This document shows positions 16,329 to 23,461 of a DNA stretch of 64,000 bases, piece by piece. This stretch comes from Microcoleus sp036705565 (GTDB lineage: Bacteria > Cyanobacteriota > Cyanobacteriia > Cyanobacteriales > Microcoleaceae). Position 1 is the stretch's first letter; each line of letters opens with the position of its first letter. Location of the stretch: assembly GCA_036705565.1 (NCBI GenBank), contig JAUBUY010000036.1. One strand, given 5' to 3'. Under the pieces are notes generated by a model. It was not told the origin of the DNA. It did no database searches and saw nothing but the letters and a program-made list of their open reading frames with translations. Made by a program: the position numbers and the translations under genes.

Positions 16329-16530
16329 TCGGGAATTGGGCATTGGCCAAACAGGGCATTGGCAATGGGAAATTGGTAATGCAAAAGTAAAAAAATAAAA
16401 TGCGTTATTTTAAGTTTTACCTTTTTACTTGAAAGTTCATGCCCAATTCCCAATCCCGAAGTCCCTGCGCGGGCCAATTCCCAATTCCCGATGCCCAATT
16501 CCCGATGCCCAATTACGTACAGATAACAGG
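16329..16530. repeat. Intergenic CAATTCC-type repeats with an inverted arrangement
   Basis: GGGAATTGGGCATTGG and GGGAAATTGGTAATGC on the left face CCCAATTCCCAATCCCG and repeated GATGCCCAATTCCC on the right, across a loop containing AAATAAAATGCGTTATTTTA. It may act as a terminator for the preceding gene. It ends next to the IsrB element. Confidence 0.6.
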
Positions 16531-16559
16531 TCACTAACCCCACCCTAAAAGGGATGGGG

Positions 16560-16749
16560 CTTGAAAGAGGGAGCAACACCCGCTTCTTAATTCAAGACTA
16601 AAACAGTGTCTAGCCTGCGTCTTCAAGACAAACTGAGCCATCTGGGAGTGGTATCCCAACTGACGTTAAGAATACCTCCCTAGTTTTTAACCGCTCGGAT
16701 GTGCCAGTGGCGAAGGGAAATACAAACCTAGAAATAGGACTTACCGTAA
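16560..16749 (+). ncRNA. Candidate omega-RNA leader of IsrB
   Basis: In IscB/IsrB loci the guide RNA scaffold is encoded between the left end and the start codon, with the guide read from DNA outside the left end. Here the 190 bases between the left hairpin and ATG are open in no frame and contain several short dyads, for example GGGAGTGGTATCCC (16640-16655 region). The position and length fit an omega-RNA; the fold has not been computed. If so, the guide would come from the CAATTCC repeat zone near 16500-16530. Confidence 0.45.
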
Positions 16750-17784
16750 ATGTTTGTTCCAGTCTTAGATAGCGAAAACAGACCCTTAATGCCGACAACT
16801 CCAAGCAGGGCAAAGCGTTGGATTAAGTCTGGCAAGGCGACACCATTTTGGAAAAAAGGAGTGTTTTGCGTTCGACTCAACATAGAACCATCCAACACGC
16901 ACCGCCAACCAATTGCAGTTGGTATCGATCCCGGATCGAAGCGAGAAGCGTTTACGGTTAAATCCAAAGCGCATACTTATCTCAACATTCAAACCCATGC
17001 TGTTGATTGGGTGAAAGACCATGTTGAGATCAGGCGAAATATGCGGCGCGCCAGGCGTTTTCGCAACACGCCATGCCGCAAAAACCGAGCCAACCGACTG
17101 GTCAACAAATATCGACTGCCTCCATCAACTAAGGCGAGGTGGCAGTGGAAATTAAGGATAACTAAATGGCTGACTTTGATGTTCCCAATATCAACTTTCG
17201 TTGTAGAAGATATCAAAGCCCGAACCTGGAAAAACGCACGCAAGTGGAATGTATCGTTTAGTCCGCTAGGAGTAGGCAAGCAATGGTTCTATGCAGAGCT
17301 TGAGAAAATCGCTCGTGTTGAAACTAAGACGGGCAAGGATACTTATGAATTACGTCAATTGAGTGAACTCCTTAAGTCAAAGCAGAAGCTATCAAACAAA
17401 TTTGAGGCACACTGCGTTGATTCTTGGGTGCTAGCTAACTGGTGCGTTGGGGGGCATTTTAAACCCGATAACACTGCATTGATAGAAGTAATTCCTCTTG
17501 AGTTTCACAGACGCCAGTTACACCGATTGCAACACGCTCCGGGTCACATCCGTTCGAGGTATGGCGGCACTTTGAGTGCGGGATTCAAACGCGGTTCAAT
17601 CGTCAAACACCGAAAGTATGGGTTTTGCTACGTAGGTGGCTGGCAAGAGTCGCCTACGAAGAAAGACCCAACTCGGAAAACAATTAGTTTGCACAGCTTA
17701 GGTACTGGCAAACGGTTGTGTCAAAATGCGTTGTCTGCGGATTGTAAGTTTTTGTCTTACAACTCGTGGCGCATTGCAAATTAA
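16750..17784 (+). CDS. isrB: IsrB: HNH-less IscB-family RuvC nickase (RRXRR protein)
   Basis: A 344-residue protein. The PLMP domain is at the N-terminus (MFVPVLDSENRPLMPTTPSR, PLMP at 12-15). RuvC-I is AVGIDPGSKR with Asp60, and the arginine-rich bridge helix is RRNMRRARRFRN (95-106). RuvC-II is FVVEDIKART with Glu153, and RuvC-III is EAHCVDSWVLAN with Asp224. Only about 70 residues separate RuvC-II and III, so the HNH domain of IscB is absent; this and the length (about 350) define IsrB, known from work on OMEGA systems as an RNA-guided nickase. The C-terminal 110 residues hold the RRQLHRLQ target-interaction-like region. All three RuvC acids are present, so it may be active. Confidence 0.88.
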   Translation: MFVPVLDSENRPLMPTTPSRAKRWIKSGKATPFWKKGVFCVRLNIEPSNTHRQPIAVGIDPGSKREAFTVKSKAHTYLNIQTHAVDWVKDHVEIRRNMRRARRFRNTPCRKNRANRLVNKYRLPPSTKARWQWKLRITKWLTLMFPISTFVVEDIKARTWKNARKWNVSFSPLGVGKQWFYAELEKIARVETKTGKDTYELRQLSELLKSKQKLSNKFEAHCVDSWVLANWCVGGHFKPDNTALIEVIPLEFHRRQLHRLQHAPGHIRSRYGGTLSAGFKRGSIVKHRKYGFCYVGGWQESPTKKDPTRKTISLHSLGTGKRLCQNALSADCKFLSYNSWRIAN

Positions 17785-17830
17785 TTGTAAAGCCGTCCTA
17801 GAAGGACGGGGTTTCACACCCATTTTTCTT

Positions 17831-18388
17831 ATGAATAGCTGCATTTTGATGGCGGAAATAACTCAACAACCGCAACTCCGTTATACTCCTGAAAATCAAG
17901 TTCCAATCGCTGAAATGCTGGTGCAGTTTCCCGGCCCAAAACCTGAAGATCCGCCCGAACGTTTGAAGGTGATAGGATGGGGCAATTTGGCTCAAGAAAT
18001 TCACGATAAATATCGCGAGGGCGATCGCGTGATTATTGAAGGTCGGCTGGGAATGAATACGATCGAAATAGATGGTATCAAAGAAAAGCGCGCTGAACTG
18101 ACAGCTCAAAGGATTTACAGTGTAGGCGCCGATGCCATGAGTTCGGCTCCTCCAACTAGAACCGCCCCCGAACCGGCTCAAATTCGCGACACCGCCCCGG
18201 CTAATGTGCCGAGCAATGTAGTACCTTTAGGATCGCGGAACCGCAGTTCAAACAGCGCTCCAAGCGGCCCTAACCGCACCTCTAGTTCGGATTGGAACTC
18301 GCATCAGTCTTCAAATTCTGAGTCCGATCGATCTTCGAGTTCGTCTAACGAACCGGAAAATCCCGATTACGATCCGATTCCATTTTAA
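17831..18388 (+). CDS. ycf41: Thylakoid-type single-stranded DNA-binding protein (Ycf41/Slr1034-like)
   Basis: A 185-residue protein starting MNSCILMAEITQQPQLRYTP. Residues 1-105 form an OB fold (MLVQFPGPKPEDPPERLKVI, GWGNLAQEIHDKYREGDRVI, IEGRLGMNT). A long Ser/Asn/Pro linker follows, and the tail DYDPIPF matches the acidic-aromatic C-terminus through which SSBs bind partners. This is the second cyanobacterial SSB type, described in Synechocystis as a thylakoid-associated SSB. The frame is open upstream into the IsrB gene, but the start MNSC at 17831 is the family start. The IsrB element's right end lies only some 10-20 bases upstream and no Shine-Dalgarno site is evident, so the element may have displaced the native promoter. 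Confidence 0.85.
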   Translation: MNSCILMAEITQQPQLRYTPENQVPIAEMLVQFPGPKPEDPPERLKVIGWGNLAQEIHDKYREGDRVIIEGRLGMNTIEIDGIKEKRAELTAQRIYSVGADAMSSAPPTRTAPEPAQIRDTAPANVPSNVVPLGSRNRSSNSAPSGPNRTSSSDWNSHQSSNSESDRSSSSSNEPENPDYDPIPF

Positions 18389-18391
18389 AAA

Positions 18392-18446
18392 TTAGGGTGC
18401 CTCACTTTACAACTGGACTGTTGGAGCGAAAGTGACGCACCTTAAT
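18392..18446. repeat. Inverted repeat of the AGGGTGCGTCA family
   Basis: TTAGGGTGCCTCACTTT faces AAAGTGACGCACCTTAA with a 20-odd base loop. It lies just after the SSB stop codon and could terminate it. Same family as 12106-12173. Confidence 0.6.
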
Positions 18447-18538
18447 TTAAGAGCGATCGCACTTCAGGAAAAAAAGGGCGATCCTCTTCGAGGGCTGCGC
18501 TAACAAATTTGGCCCAACTACGAGCTAAATTGCAAATT

Positions 18539-18886
18539 TTACAGCTTGATCGTCACAACTTTTTTCTTGCTTTTTTCGTCGCGCAGCACGACGGTATTGT
18601 AGGGTGATGTATCCGTCCCCACCGGAATTGGCAGCTTAAAGCTGCTGGTCTTATGCTTAACTTCGCCTAAATCAATGCTTTTCGTTATATTGCCATCTGT
18701 TGCCAGATAAGCGTTAAGTTCGCCTTTATAATCTTCAATCAAAAAGTCTCTGAAGAAAAGGACTTCCCCAGGACCATCGACATCGATAGCAAGGATGACC
18801 GTACCGCTAAACGTTGCGCCTTTTTCTTCTTCATCAACCGTCGCCATTTTAATTTCCGAGGGGTCTTGACCGGACATATCTGGCAT
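18539..18886 (-). CDS. DM13-like small protein
   Basis: A 115-residue protein starting MPDMSGQDPSEIKMATVDEE; the ATG at 18886 is preceded by AGGAGAAAAA, which favours it over longer readings. GATFSGTVILAIDVDGPGEV, FFRDFLIEDYKGELNAYLAT, IDLGEVKHKTSSFKLPIPVG and YNTVVLRDEKSKKKV follow the beta-rich pattern of DM13 domains (FSGxV, a displayed product strand, DLGxLK, a PxG-D turn, TVVLxD). DM13 domains are proposed redox or surface modules. No signal peptide is seen. It is a single gene between repeats. Confidence 0.6.
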   Translation of the reverse strand: MPDMSGQDPSEIKMATVDEEEKGATFSGTVILAIDVDGPGEVLFFRDFLIEDYKGELNAYLATDGNITKSIDLGEVKHKTSSFKLPIPVGTDTSPYNTVVLRDEKSKKKVVTIKL

Positions 18887-19106
18887 AAATTTTTTCTCCT
18901 GAACAGAGCGCAATAATTAACAAGAAGCTTACCTGATGCTAGGGGCGATCGCAAAACTCTTAGGACGTATTTCTGCATCTGTCTTGCTTCTGTCTGAGGT
19001 TAGAGAAGCCCGCGATCGCGCATTATACCCCCAAGTCTCGCAAACACCGCCGCGCTAATTCGATTCGATATTTAGCATCCTTACTCTGGAGTTTTTAAGG
19101 AGCGCG

Positions 19107-19215
19107 AATTAAATAACTTACAATTTTAATTGTTATTGTGGGATGGGCGTCCCGCCCGTCATGAGTGGACGGGCGGGACGCCCATCCCACTTTCAAGAGT
19201 GGAAGTTATTTAATT
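19107..19215. repeat. 109-bp palindromic MITE-like repeat with AATTAAATAACTT ends
   Basis: AATTAAATAACTT (19107-19119) is the exact inverse of AAGTTATTTAATT (19203-19215). Inside, GTGGGATGGGCGTCCCGCCC is mirrored by GGGCGGGACGCCCATCCCAC. A second copy begins at 63928 and runs off the window. The flanks from 18914 to 19313 hold no gene. Confidence 0.8.
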
Positions 19216-19313
19216 ATCATTCCTAAGTGATTGGGTCGAGAATTAAGCCTGATGTTTTTGATAATTTAAGAACGATCGCACTTTGCTCAAGAAAGGGCGA
19301 TCGCCCTGAAAAA

Positions 19314-19547
19314 TTATTCTTTCCAGTAACGGGTTAAAATCCGCATTACTTCGCCTGCGATCGGGGACGGTAAAGGCGGGCTCCATTCACCAACTTCTGC
19401 AAAACCCAAAACGTGCAGCAGATTGATGAGGCTTTCGACTCCTTTGGGAATCCCGCAAATCAACAATCGGATCGGTTGCTTGCCGGTGGGTGCGTCGGGA
19501 ATTTCTTCGCGCAGGATTTCGGGAACTGACTTTGGCTGTGATATCAT
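19314..19547 (-). CDS. Conserved cyanobacterial hypothetical protein
   Basis: A 77-residue protein, MISQPKSVPEILREEIPDAP, then IRLLICGIPKGVESLINLLH and FAEVGEWSPPLPSPIAGEVM, RILTRYWKE. The sequence is compact and well behaved, and I recognise its type as a common cyanobacterial hypothetical, but no function is known to me. ATG at 19547; CDS ends at 19314. No close partner. Confidence 0.65.
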   Translation of the reverse strand: MISQPKSVPEILREEIPDAPTGKQPIRLLICGIPKGVESLINLLHVLGFAEVGEWSPPLPSPIAGEVMRILTRYWKE

Positions 19548-19768
19548 GATTTTTAACTACAAAATAGTCGGAGAGCGATCGCCCTTGAGTTTTCGAGGCC
19601 AAGGGGCGATCGCTTTTCCGTTTGTACATCCTCAGCATAGTTCATTTTCTGATTCTAGTAAACTGACAAACTCAAATAATTTACCGTAGCGGTTAATTAA
19701 AGGATAGTGAAGGTTGCGGGATGGTAACATCAGCTTGCAAACTCCAGGCTATTAATTGAGCATCAACA

Positions 19769-19993
19769 GTGGTCATCCGTTGGAAATTGGCAGTTGTAAT
19801 GGCCGAGCGTAATATCAGCAACAAAGAGTTGGCTGCTTTGGTGGGAATGCACCCAACTTCGTTTTCGAGACTCAAAACCCGCCGTCGCCTCACGAGAATT
19901 GACGAATCCACTCTCAATGCTCTGTGCAAAGCGCTAAACTGCCAACCGGGCGATTTAATGGTGTATGAGGAAGACGATCCCGATCGCACTTAA
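19769..19993 (+). CDS. Small XRE-family transcriptional regulator
   Basis: A 74-residue protein with a GTG start (MVIRWKLAVVMAERNISNKE). It contains one Cro/C1-type helix-turn-helix: NKELAALVGMHPTSFSRLKT is the helix pair, and ESTLNALCKALNCQPGDLMV the closing helices. The acidic end is YEEDDPDRT. This is the short single-domain XRE type found on mobile elements and with toxin genes; no toxin lies beside it. The preceding 220 bases (19548-19768) contain no gene I can support. Confidence 0.82.
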   Translation: MVIRWKLAVVMAERNISNKELAALVGMHPTSFSRLKTRRRLTRIDESTLNALCKALNCQPGDLMVYEEDDPDRT

Positions 19994-20043
19994 AAAACCG
20001 ACTGCGGTTAGGAGTAGGGTTGACAGCGACGCACCCTACACAT

Positions 20044-20076
20044 TCGTGAAGCGAAGCTATCCCGTAGGGAATCGCA
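20044..20076. repeat. Dispersed repeat overlapping the lipB 3' end
   Basis: GTGAAGCGAAGCTATCCCGT and AGGGAATCGC match 6857-6893. On the minus strand it encodes the last residues and stop codon of lipB (RFPTG, TAG at 20057). Just upstream, 20010-20040 carries one arm of the AGGGTGCGTC family. Confidence 0.7.
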
Positions 20077-20740
20077 CAATTTCCACTGCAAAAACGCGAG
20101 CAAACTCAGCGACAAGGATCGATCGCACTCGATCGACCTCAATTCCGGGGATAAACTGCTCTAAACTGCCAACAGGTCGATCGGGAATCCCGCAAGGTAC
20201 AATTTGCCCAAAGCCTGCGAGATCCGGACAAACATTTAAAGCAAAACCGTGCATCGTAATCCAGCGGCTGACTTTAATGCCGATCGCCCCTAGCTTGCAC
20301 CCATCCACCCAAACCCCAGTCATACCGGGAACCCGCGAACCCTTCAACCCCAAAACTTCCAGCACCCCCAGCAGCACTTCCTCCAACTGCCGCAAATACC
20401 AGTGCAAATCAGGCTGGTGACGGCGCAAATTTAAAATCGGATACCCCACCAATTGGCCCGGACAGTGGTAAGTCACCTCGCCGCCCCGCTCAACTCGGTG
20501 AAGTTCCGCCCCAGTTTGGCTTGGGTCAAATTTCAGAAATTCCAGCTTTGCTCCCATTCCCAAAGTGTAAACCGGCGGATGTTCCAGCAAAATCAGGACA
20601 TCTGGCAAATCAGGCTTGTCGCGGCGTTCTTGCACGAGTTTTTGCTGAATTTCCCAAGCTTGGGAGTAGGGAACTTGTCCCCAATCGAGGAGCAAACAGG
20701 GTTGTGCATTTAACTGTTGAGGGATGAGAGGAGAAATCAT
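20057..20740 (-). CDS. lipB: Octanoyltransferase (lipoate biosynthesis)
   Basis: A 227-residue enzyme that moves the octanoyl group from acyl carrier protein to the lipoyl domains of 2-oxoacid dehydrogenases and glycine cleavage H protein. The signature RGGEVTYHCPGQLVGYPILN is present (residues about 85-104). GCKLGAIGIKVSRWITMHGF gives the conserved Lys and His, and GFGQIVPCGIPD the acyl-accepting Cys. Length is normal. The C-terminal residues RFPTG and the stop are supplied by a dispersed repeat, so the native end may have been slightly different. Neighbour hpf is divergent. Confidence 0.95.
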   Translation of the reverse strand: MISPLIPQQLNAQPCLLLDWGQVPYSQAWEIQQKLVQERRDKPDLPDVLILLEHPPVYTLGMGAKLEFLKFDPSQTGAELHRVERGGEVTYHCPGQLVGYPILNLRRHQPDLHWYLRQLEEVLLGVLEVLGLKGSRVPGMTGVWVDGCKLGAIGIKVSRWITMHGFALNVCPDLAGFGQIVPCGIPDRPVGSLEQFIPGIEVDRVRSILVAEFARVFAVEIVRFPTG

Positions 20741-20892
20741 GCAAAAAAGTCAATAGTGTTATTACGGAATATTGGCGCAGTTTAAATCAAGAATTGTCAA
20801 CATATAATAAAAGATTTGGAAGATAAGTGTTTTCGAGAATACATAGTGCTACTGTATAAAATATACCGAAGTTACAGAAGGGAGGGAGCTCT

Positions 20893-21546
20893 ATGAAGCT
20901 TGTTATCCAGGGTAAAAATATAGAAATCACCGATGCGATTCGCGAGTACGTCAATCAAAAGGTGGAAAAGGCAGTTAGCCATTTTCAAAATTTGACTACA
21001 GAAGTGGACATACATCTATCGGTGGCTCGTAATCCCAGGATCAATCCTAAGCAGACTGCTGAGGTGACAATTTATGCTAACGGCAGCGTTATTCGGGCTG
21101 AAGAAAGCACGGAAAGCCTGTATGCCAGCATAGATTTGGTTGCCGACAAGATAGCTCGTCAACTGCGGAAATTTAAGGAAAAACGCCACGACAACAAAAT
21201 CCAGAGTAGTGTTAAAACGGTTACGGCAGTTGAAGAACATCCTGTAGTAGCGGATCTAATTGGCGATCGAACTCCCGAACTTCCTGCTGAGGTGGTACGG
21301 ACTAAGTATTTTGCTATGCCTCCAATGACTGTGCAACAAGCTTTGGAACAATTGCAGATTATCGATCACGATTTCTATATGTTCCGTAATGCGGAAACAG
21401 ACGAAATTAACGTACTCTACGAACGCAAGACTCACGGTGGCTATGGAGTTATCCAACCCCGGCACAGCAACGGTAACGGTAATAGCAAAAATGGCAAAAC
21501 TGCCGAAAGCGCTACATCTGAAAAATCGAGTGTTGCAAAAAGCTAG
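20893..21546 (+). CDS. hpf: Ribosome hibernation promoting factor, long form (LrtA type)
   Basis: A 217-residue protein. Residues 1-100 are the S30AE/YfiA domain that occupies the tRNA sites of resting ribosomes (MKLVIQGKNIEITDAIREYV, DIHLSVARNPRINPKQTAEV, SLYASIDLVADKIARQL RKF). Residues 135-190 are the dimerising C-terminal domain (VRTKYFAMPPMTVQQALEQL, HDFYMFRNAETDEINVLYER, GGYGVIQPR). A Ser/Asn-rich tail follows. In cyanobacteria this gene is lrtA, induced in the dark. GGGAGGGAG lies six bases before ATG. The 150-base gap to lipB is AT-rich and may include its promoter and the leader reported to stabilise lrtA mRNA. Confidence 0.95.
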   Translation: MKLVIQGKNIEITDAIREYVNQKVEKAVSHFQNLTTEVDIHLSVARNPRINPKQTAEVTIYANGSVIRAEESTESLYASIDLVADKIARQLRKFKEKRHDNKIQSSVKTVTAVEEHPVVADLIGDRTPELPAEVVRTKYFAMPPMTVQQALEQLQIIDHDFYMFRNAETDEINVLYERKTHGGYGVIQPRHSNGNGNSKNGKTAESATSEKSSVAKS

Positions 21547-21591
21547 ATAATTGCTGAGTGCTAATTGTTAATGGCTGCAAGTCGTTAGCAA

Positions 21592-21650
21592 AAAAGGACT
21601 AAAGTCCTTACTACGAACCACGAGTTTTTAGTAAGGACTTTAGTCCTTTC
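21592..21650. terminator. GGACTAAAGTCC palindrome followed by T-run, hpf terminator
   Basis: AAAAGGACTAAAGTCCTTAC (21592-21611) faces GTAAGGACTTTAGTCCTTTC (21631-21650), and TTGGTTTTTT follows. Each arm is itself a palindrome. The GTCCTCT..AGAGGAC hairpins of the large repeats at 34454, 54661 and 58738 resemble these arms. Confidence 0.65.
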
Positions 21651-21717
21651 TTGGTTTTTTAGAGAATCATGACTGAGGTGCTGACTACGAACAAGTGGTA
21701 AAATCTGTCTTTACCAG

Positions 21718-21974
21718 CTAGCTGTATCTCGCGACTAAATCTTTCGCTGCTTGTCGGTGTTTTTCTACCAAACTCGGCGGGGAAAGCACTTGGGGGCTAT
21801 CCATATATCTTTGCACCCACAGACTGAATTCGTTCTCTGAGCGATCGGGCAAATCTATCTGATAATTAACATACAGCAGCTTGCCAAAACTGTCCCTGGG
21901 CCGTTCCTTAATTTTTTGTCGCGGGTGTCGCAGATATCCCTCTAGACTCCTTGCGCTGTCTGGGGTGTAGAATG
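21718..21974 (-). pseudogene. C-terminal fragment of a WYL-domain regulator
   Basis: Minus strand, no start codon: FYTPDSARSLEGYLRHPRQK, then KLLYVNYQIDLPDRSENEFS, LWVQRYMDSPQVLSPPSLVE and a closing KHRQAAKDLVARYS before TAG (21718). LWVQRYxxxxxVLxPPxL is the usual end of WYL-domain helix-turn-helix regulators, many of which sit beside cyanobacterial CRISPR loci. About 86 residues remain of a protein that is usually about 300. Its broken end touches a half CRISPR repeat at 21980. Confidence 0.72.
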
Positions 21975-21979
21975 GAGGT

Positions 21980-21997
21980 GAAACTAATTGAATGGAA
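21980..21997 (+). CRISPR. Half CRISPR repeat at the left edge of the relic locus
   Basis: GAAACTAATTGAATGGAA is identical to the 3' half of the repeats at 22444-22636. The 5' hairpin half is missing. It lies directly between the WYL fragment and the following gene. Confidence 0.7.
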
Positions 21998-22000
21998 TGT

Positions 22001-22432
22001 ATGCGGAAGTTAGTTTTCTCAGATACAGAAATGTTTTATCGTGAGCTAAAGACAGCCTTGGAGCAAAGTGAGCAAGTTGAAGTTATTACAGACTACGAGC
22101 GATATTCAGACCTTCCAGAGAAGTTAAAAACCATTTTTGAGTTACACAAGAACAAATCGGGAGAGTGGGTAAATATAGCTACAGGCGCATTCATCCCTTC
22201 TTCTGCTGGAGTTACTACAATTAACTACTCTGCCCTCTATATTTTTGCTGGTGCAGGTGCAGGTGCTATTCTTGGATTTATAGTTGGTGGCCCTGTTGGA
22301 GCAGCAGTTGGCGCTGGTATCGGAGCCTTAGCTGGAACTGTTGCTGTTGCGACATCAAGCGGAAGGCATCATGTAGATATAGAAATTGAGGCGAATGGTA
22401 AACTCCGGCTTAAGATTAGCCCAATCGATTGA
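22001..22432 (+). CDS. Glycine-zipper membrane protein lying inside the relic CRISPR locus
   Basis: A 143-residue protein (ATG 22001; an in-frame ATG at 21992 lies inside the half CRISPR repeat). The N-terminal half is charged (MRKLVFSDTEMFYRELKTAL, LPEKLKTIFELHKNKSGEWV). Residues about 85-120 are a glycine zipper (AGAGAGAILGFIVGGPVGAA, VGAGIGALAGTVAV), then GRHHVDIEIEANGKLRLKIS. I do not recognise a family. It stands alone between a half repeat and three full CRISPR repeats, so it arrived by insertion or deletion in an array. Its general plan resembles the glycine-zipper protein at 5360. Confidence 0.65.
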   Translation: MRKLVFSDTEMFYRELKTALEQSEQVEVITDYERYSDLPEKLKTIFELHKNKSGEWVNIATGAFIPSSAGVTTINYSALYIFAGAGAGAILGFIVGGPVGAAVGAGIGALAGTVAVATSSGRHHVDIEIEANGKLRLKISPID

Positions 22433-22443
22433 ACAACGTGACA

Positions 22444-22636
22444 CTCCCCACTCGCTGGGGAAACTAATTGAATGGAAAGTTTGTTAACTCTGGGGTCAAG
22501 TTTGATAATCTGTGTTGGTGATCCCCACTGGCTGGGGAAACTAATTGAATGGAAACTGACCTGCATCGGCGCAATGGTCGCACCAAATTTGTTGGCCCAA
22601 CTCCCCACTCGCTGGCGAAACTAATTGAATGGAAAC
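22444..22636 (+). CRISPR. Short CRISPR array: three 36-base repeats, two spacers
   Basis: Repeats are at 22444-22479, 22521-22556 and 22601-22636. They begin with the hairpin CCCCACTCGCTGGGG and end with ACTAATTGAATGGAAAC. The spacers are 41 and 44 bases, normal for cyanobacterial arrays. Repeat 1 ends in G instead of C, repeat 2 has a C-to-G change in the loop, and repeat 3 has a stem mismatch (CTGGCG). The GAAAC end suggests transcription on the plus strand, so repeat 3 is the leader-distal, most decayed one. No cas gene is in the window and no leader is evident, so this is probably an orphan relic. Confidence 0.85.
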
Positions 22637-22672
22637 GCGCGGCCTGCACTGCGATTTTCGCGCCAATATCGA

Positions 22673-22737
22673 AGAAACCGGGTTTTTTAGCTAATCTGCT
22701 AGATAGCAAATCATTTTCGTAAAAAAACCCGGTTTCT
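22673..22737. terminator. AGAAACCGGGTTTTTT inverted repeat
   Basis: AGAAACCGGGTTTTTT (22673-22688) faces AAAAAAACCCGGTTTCT (22721-22737). This is a common cyanobacterial dyad with T runs on both strands, fit to end bcp transcription from the right and the array transcript from the left. Confidence 0.7.
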
Positions 22738-22754
22738 GGCCACCCGCGCGCCAC

Positions 22755-23213
22755 CTAACTTTTAATAGCTTCCAAAGTTTTGAGTGCTTCTGCAACGTGT
22801 GCTTTGAAGTCTAACATCGAGTCAAAAATATGCTTGACAATGCCTTCTTTGTCAATGACATAAGTTACTCTACCGGGCATAATCCACAGGGTAGCTGGAA
22901 CTCCGTATAATTGCCGAACTTTGTTGCCAGTATCGCTCAGCAGTGTAAAGGGTAGCTGATATTTGGCAGAAAATTGCTGGTGCGATTGTTGCGAATCTTC
23001 GCTAATTCCTATGACTTCTGCGCCTGCGTCTTTGAAGACTTCGTAGCTATCTCGAAAAGCGCAAGCTTGAGTCGTGCATCCGGGTGTGTCGTCTTTGGGG
23101 TAAAAGTAGACTATGACGTTTTTTTTACCTTTAAAATCTTTGAGGCTGACTGATGTGCCAGTTTGAGATGGTAAGGTAAAATCGGGTGCGGTGTCTCCTA
23201 CTTTGACGCTCAT
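22755..23213 (-). CDS. bcp: Thiol peroxidase Bcp/PrxQ
   Basis: A 152-residue peroxiredoxin that reduces peroxides using thioredoxin. FYPKDDTPGCTTQACAFRDS carries the peroxidatic Cys46 and resolving Cys51 in the PrxQ spacing, APDFTLPSQTGT is the usual N-terminus, and LLSDTGNKVRQLYGVPAT the later conserved stretch. In cyanobacteria PrxQ proteins protect the photosynthetic apparatus. Single gene; ends before a bidirectional terminator-like dyad. Confidence 0.95.
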   Translation of the reverse strand: MSVKVGDTAPDFTLPSQTGTSVSLKDFKGKKNVIVYFYPKDDTPGCTTQACAFRDSYEVFKDAGAEVIGISEDSQQSHQQFSAKYQLPFTLLSDTGNKVRQLYGVPATLWIMPGRVTYVIDKEGIVKHIFDSMLDFKAHVAEALKTLEAIKS

Positions 23214-23318
23214 GTTTTTTTAACTTAGTAGATTTGTTGGCGTGAAATTTTAACTTTTGTTATTGTACTGTTTTTTTGAGCAATAGTTCGCAGTTGCGAT
23301 CGCCCGATTCGGGAGTAT

Positions 23319-23443
23319 CTGAGATGTTGCACCATTCTCAATAAGCTTTTTAGGAACAGGCTTTTCGGCCTGTTCCACAAAGAGTGAATTTTCTTGTGGA
23401 ACAGGCCGAAAAGCCTGTTCTTGAGAATGGTGCAAGATGTGAG
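23319..23443. repeat. Palindromic element (GATGTTGCACCATTCTCAA family), copy 1
   Basis: A 125-base element opening GAGATGTTGCACCATTCTCA and closing TTGAGAATGGTGCAAGATGT. The inner arms are GGAACAGGCTTTTCGGCCTG and its inverse, around AAAGAGTGAATTTTCTTG. It lies just downstream of mntB and is nearly identical to the copy at 24416, so the two bracket that gene. Confidence 0.9.
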
Positions 23444-23461
23444 TTACTACAAAGTTATTTG

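Larger units (their letters stand above)
16531..17822 (+). mobile_element. IsrB-bearing IS200/IS605-like element without tnpA
   Basis: The left end has the hairpin CCCCACCC-TAAAA-GGGATGGGG (16538-16559). The right end has CCGTCCT-AGA-AGGACGG (17793-17809) followed by GGGTTTCACACCC, typical subterminal palindromes of IS200/IS605 elements in cyanobacteria. Between them is only the IsrB gene and its 5' leader. There is no TnpA Y1 transposase, so movement needs a helper in trans. Exact tips are not fixed; IS200/IS605 elements make no target duplication. Confidence 0.75.

Noticed and set aside
16750..17784. Calling the RRXRR protein IscB or TnpB
   Set aside because: No HNH between RuvC-II and RuvC-III (IscB), and the PLMP start and short length do not fit TnpB.
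19693..19800. PIN-domain C-terminal fragment on the minus strand before the XRE gene
   Set aside because: The match (TVDAQLIAWSLQADV) is too short and lacks catalytic residues.
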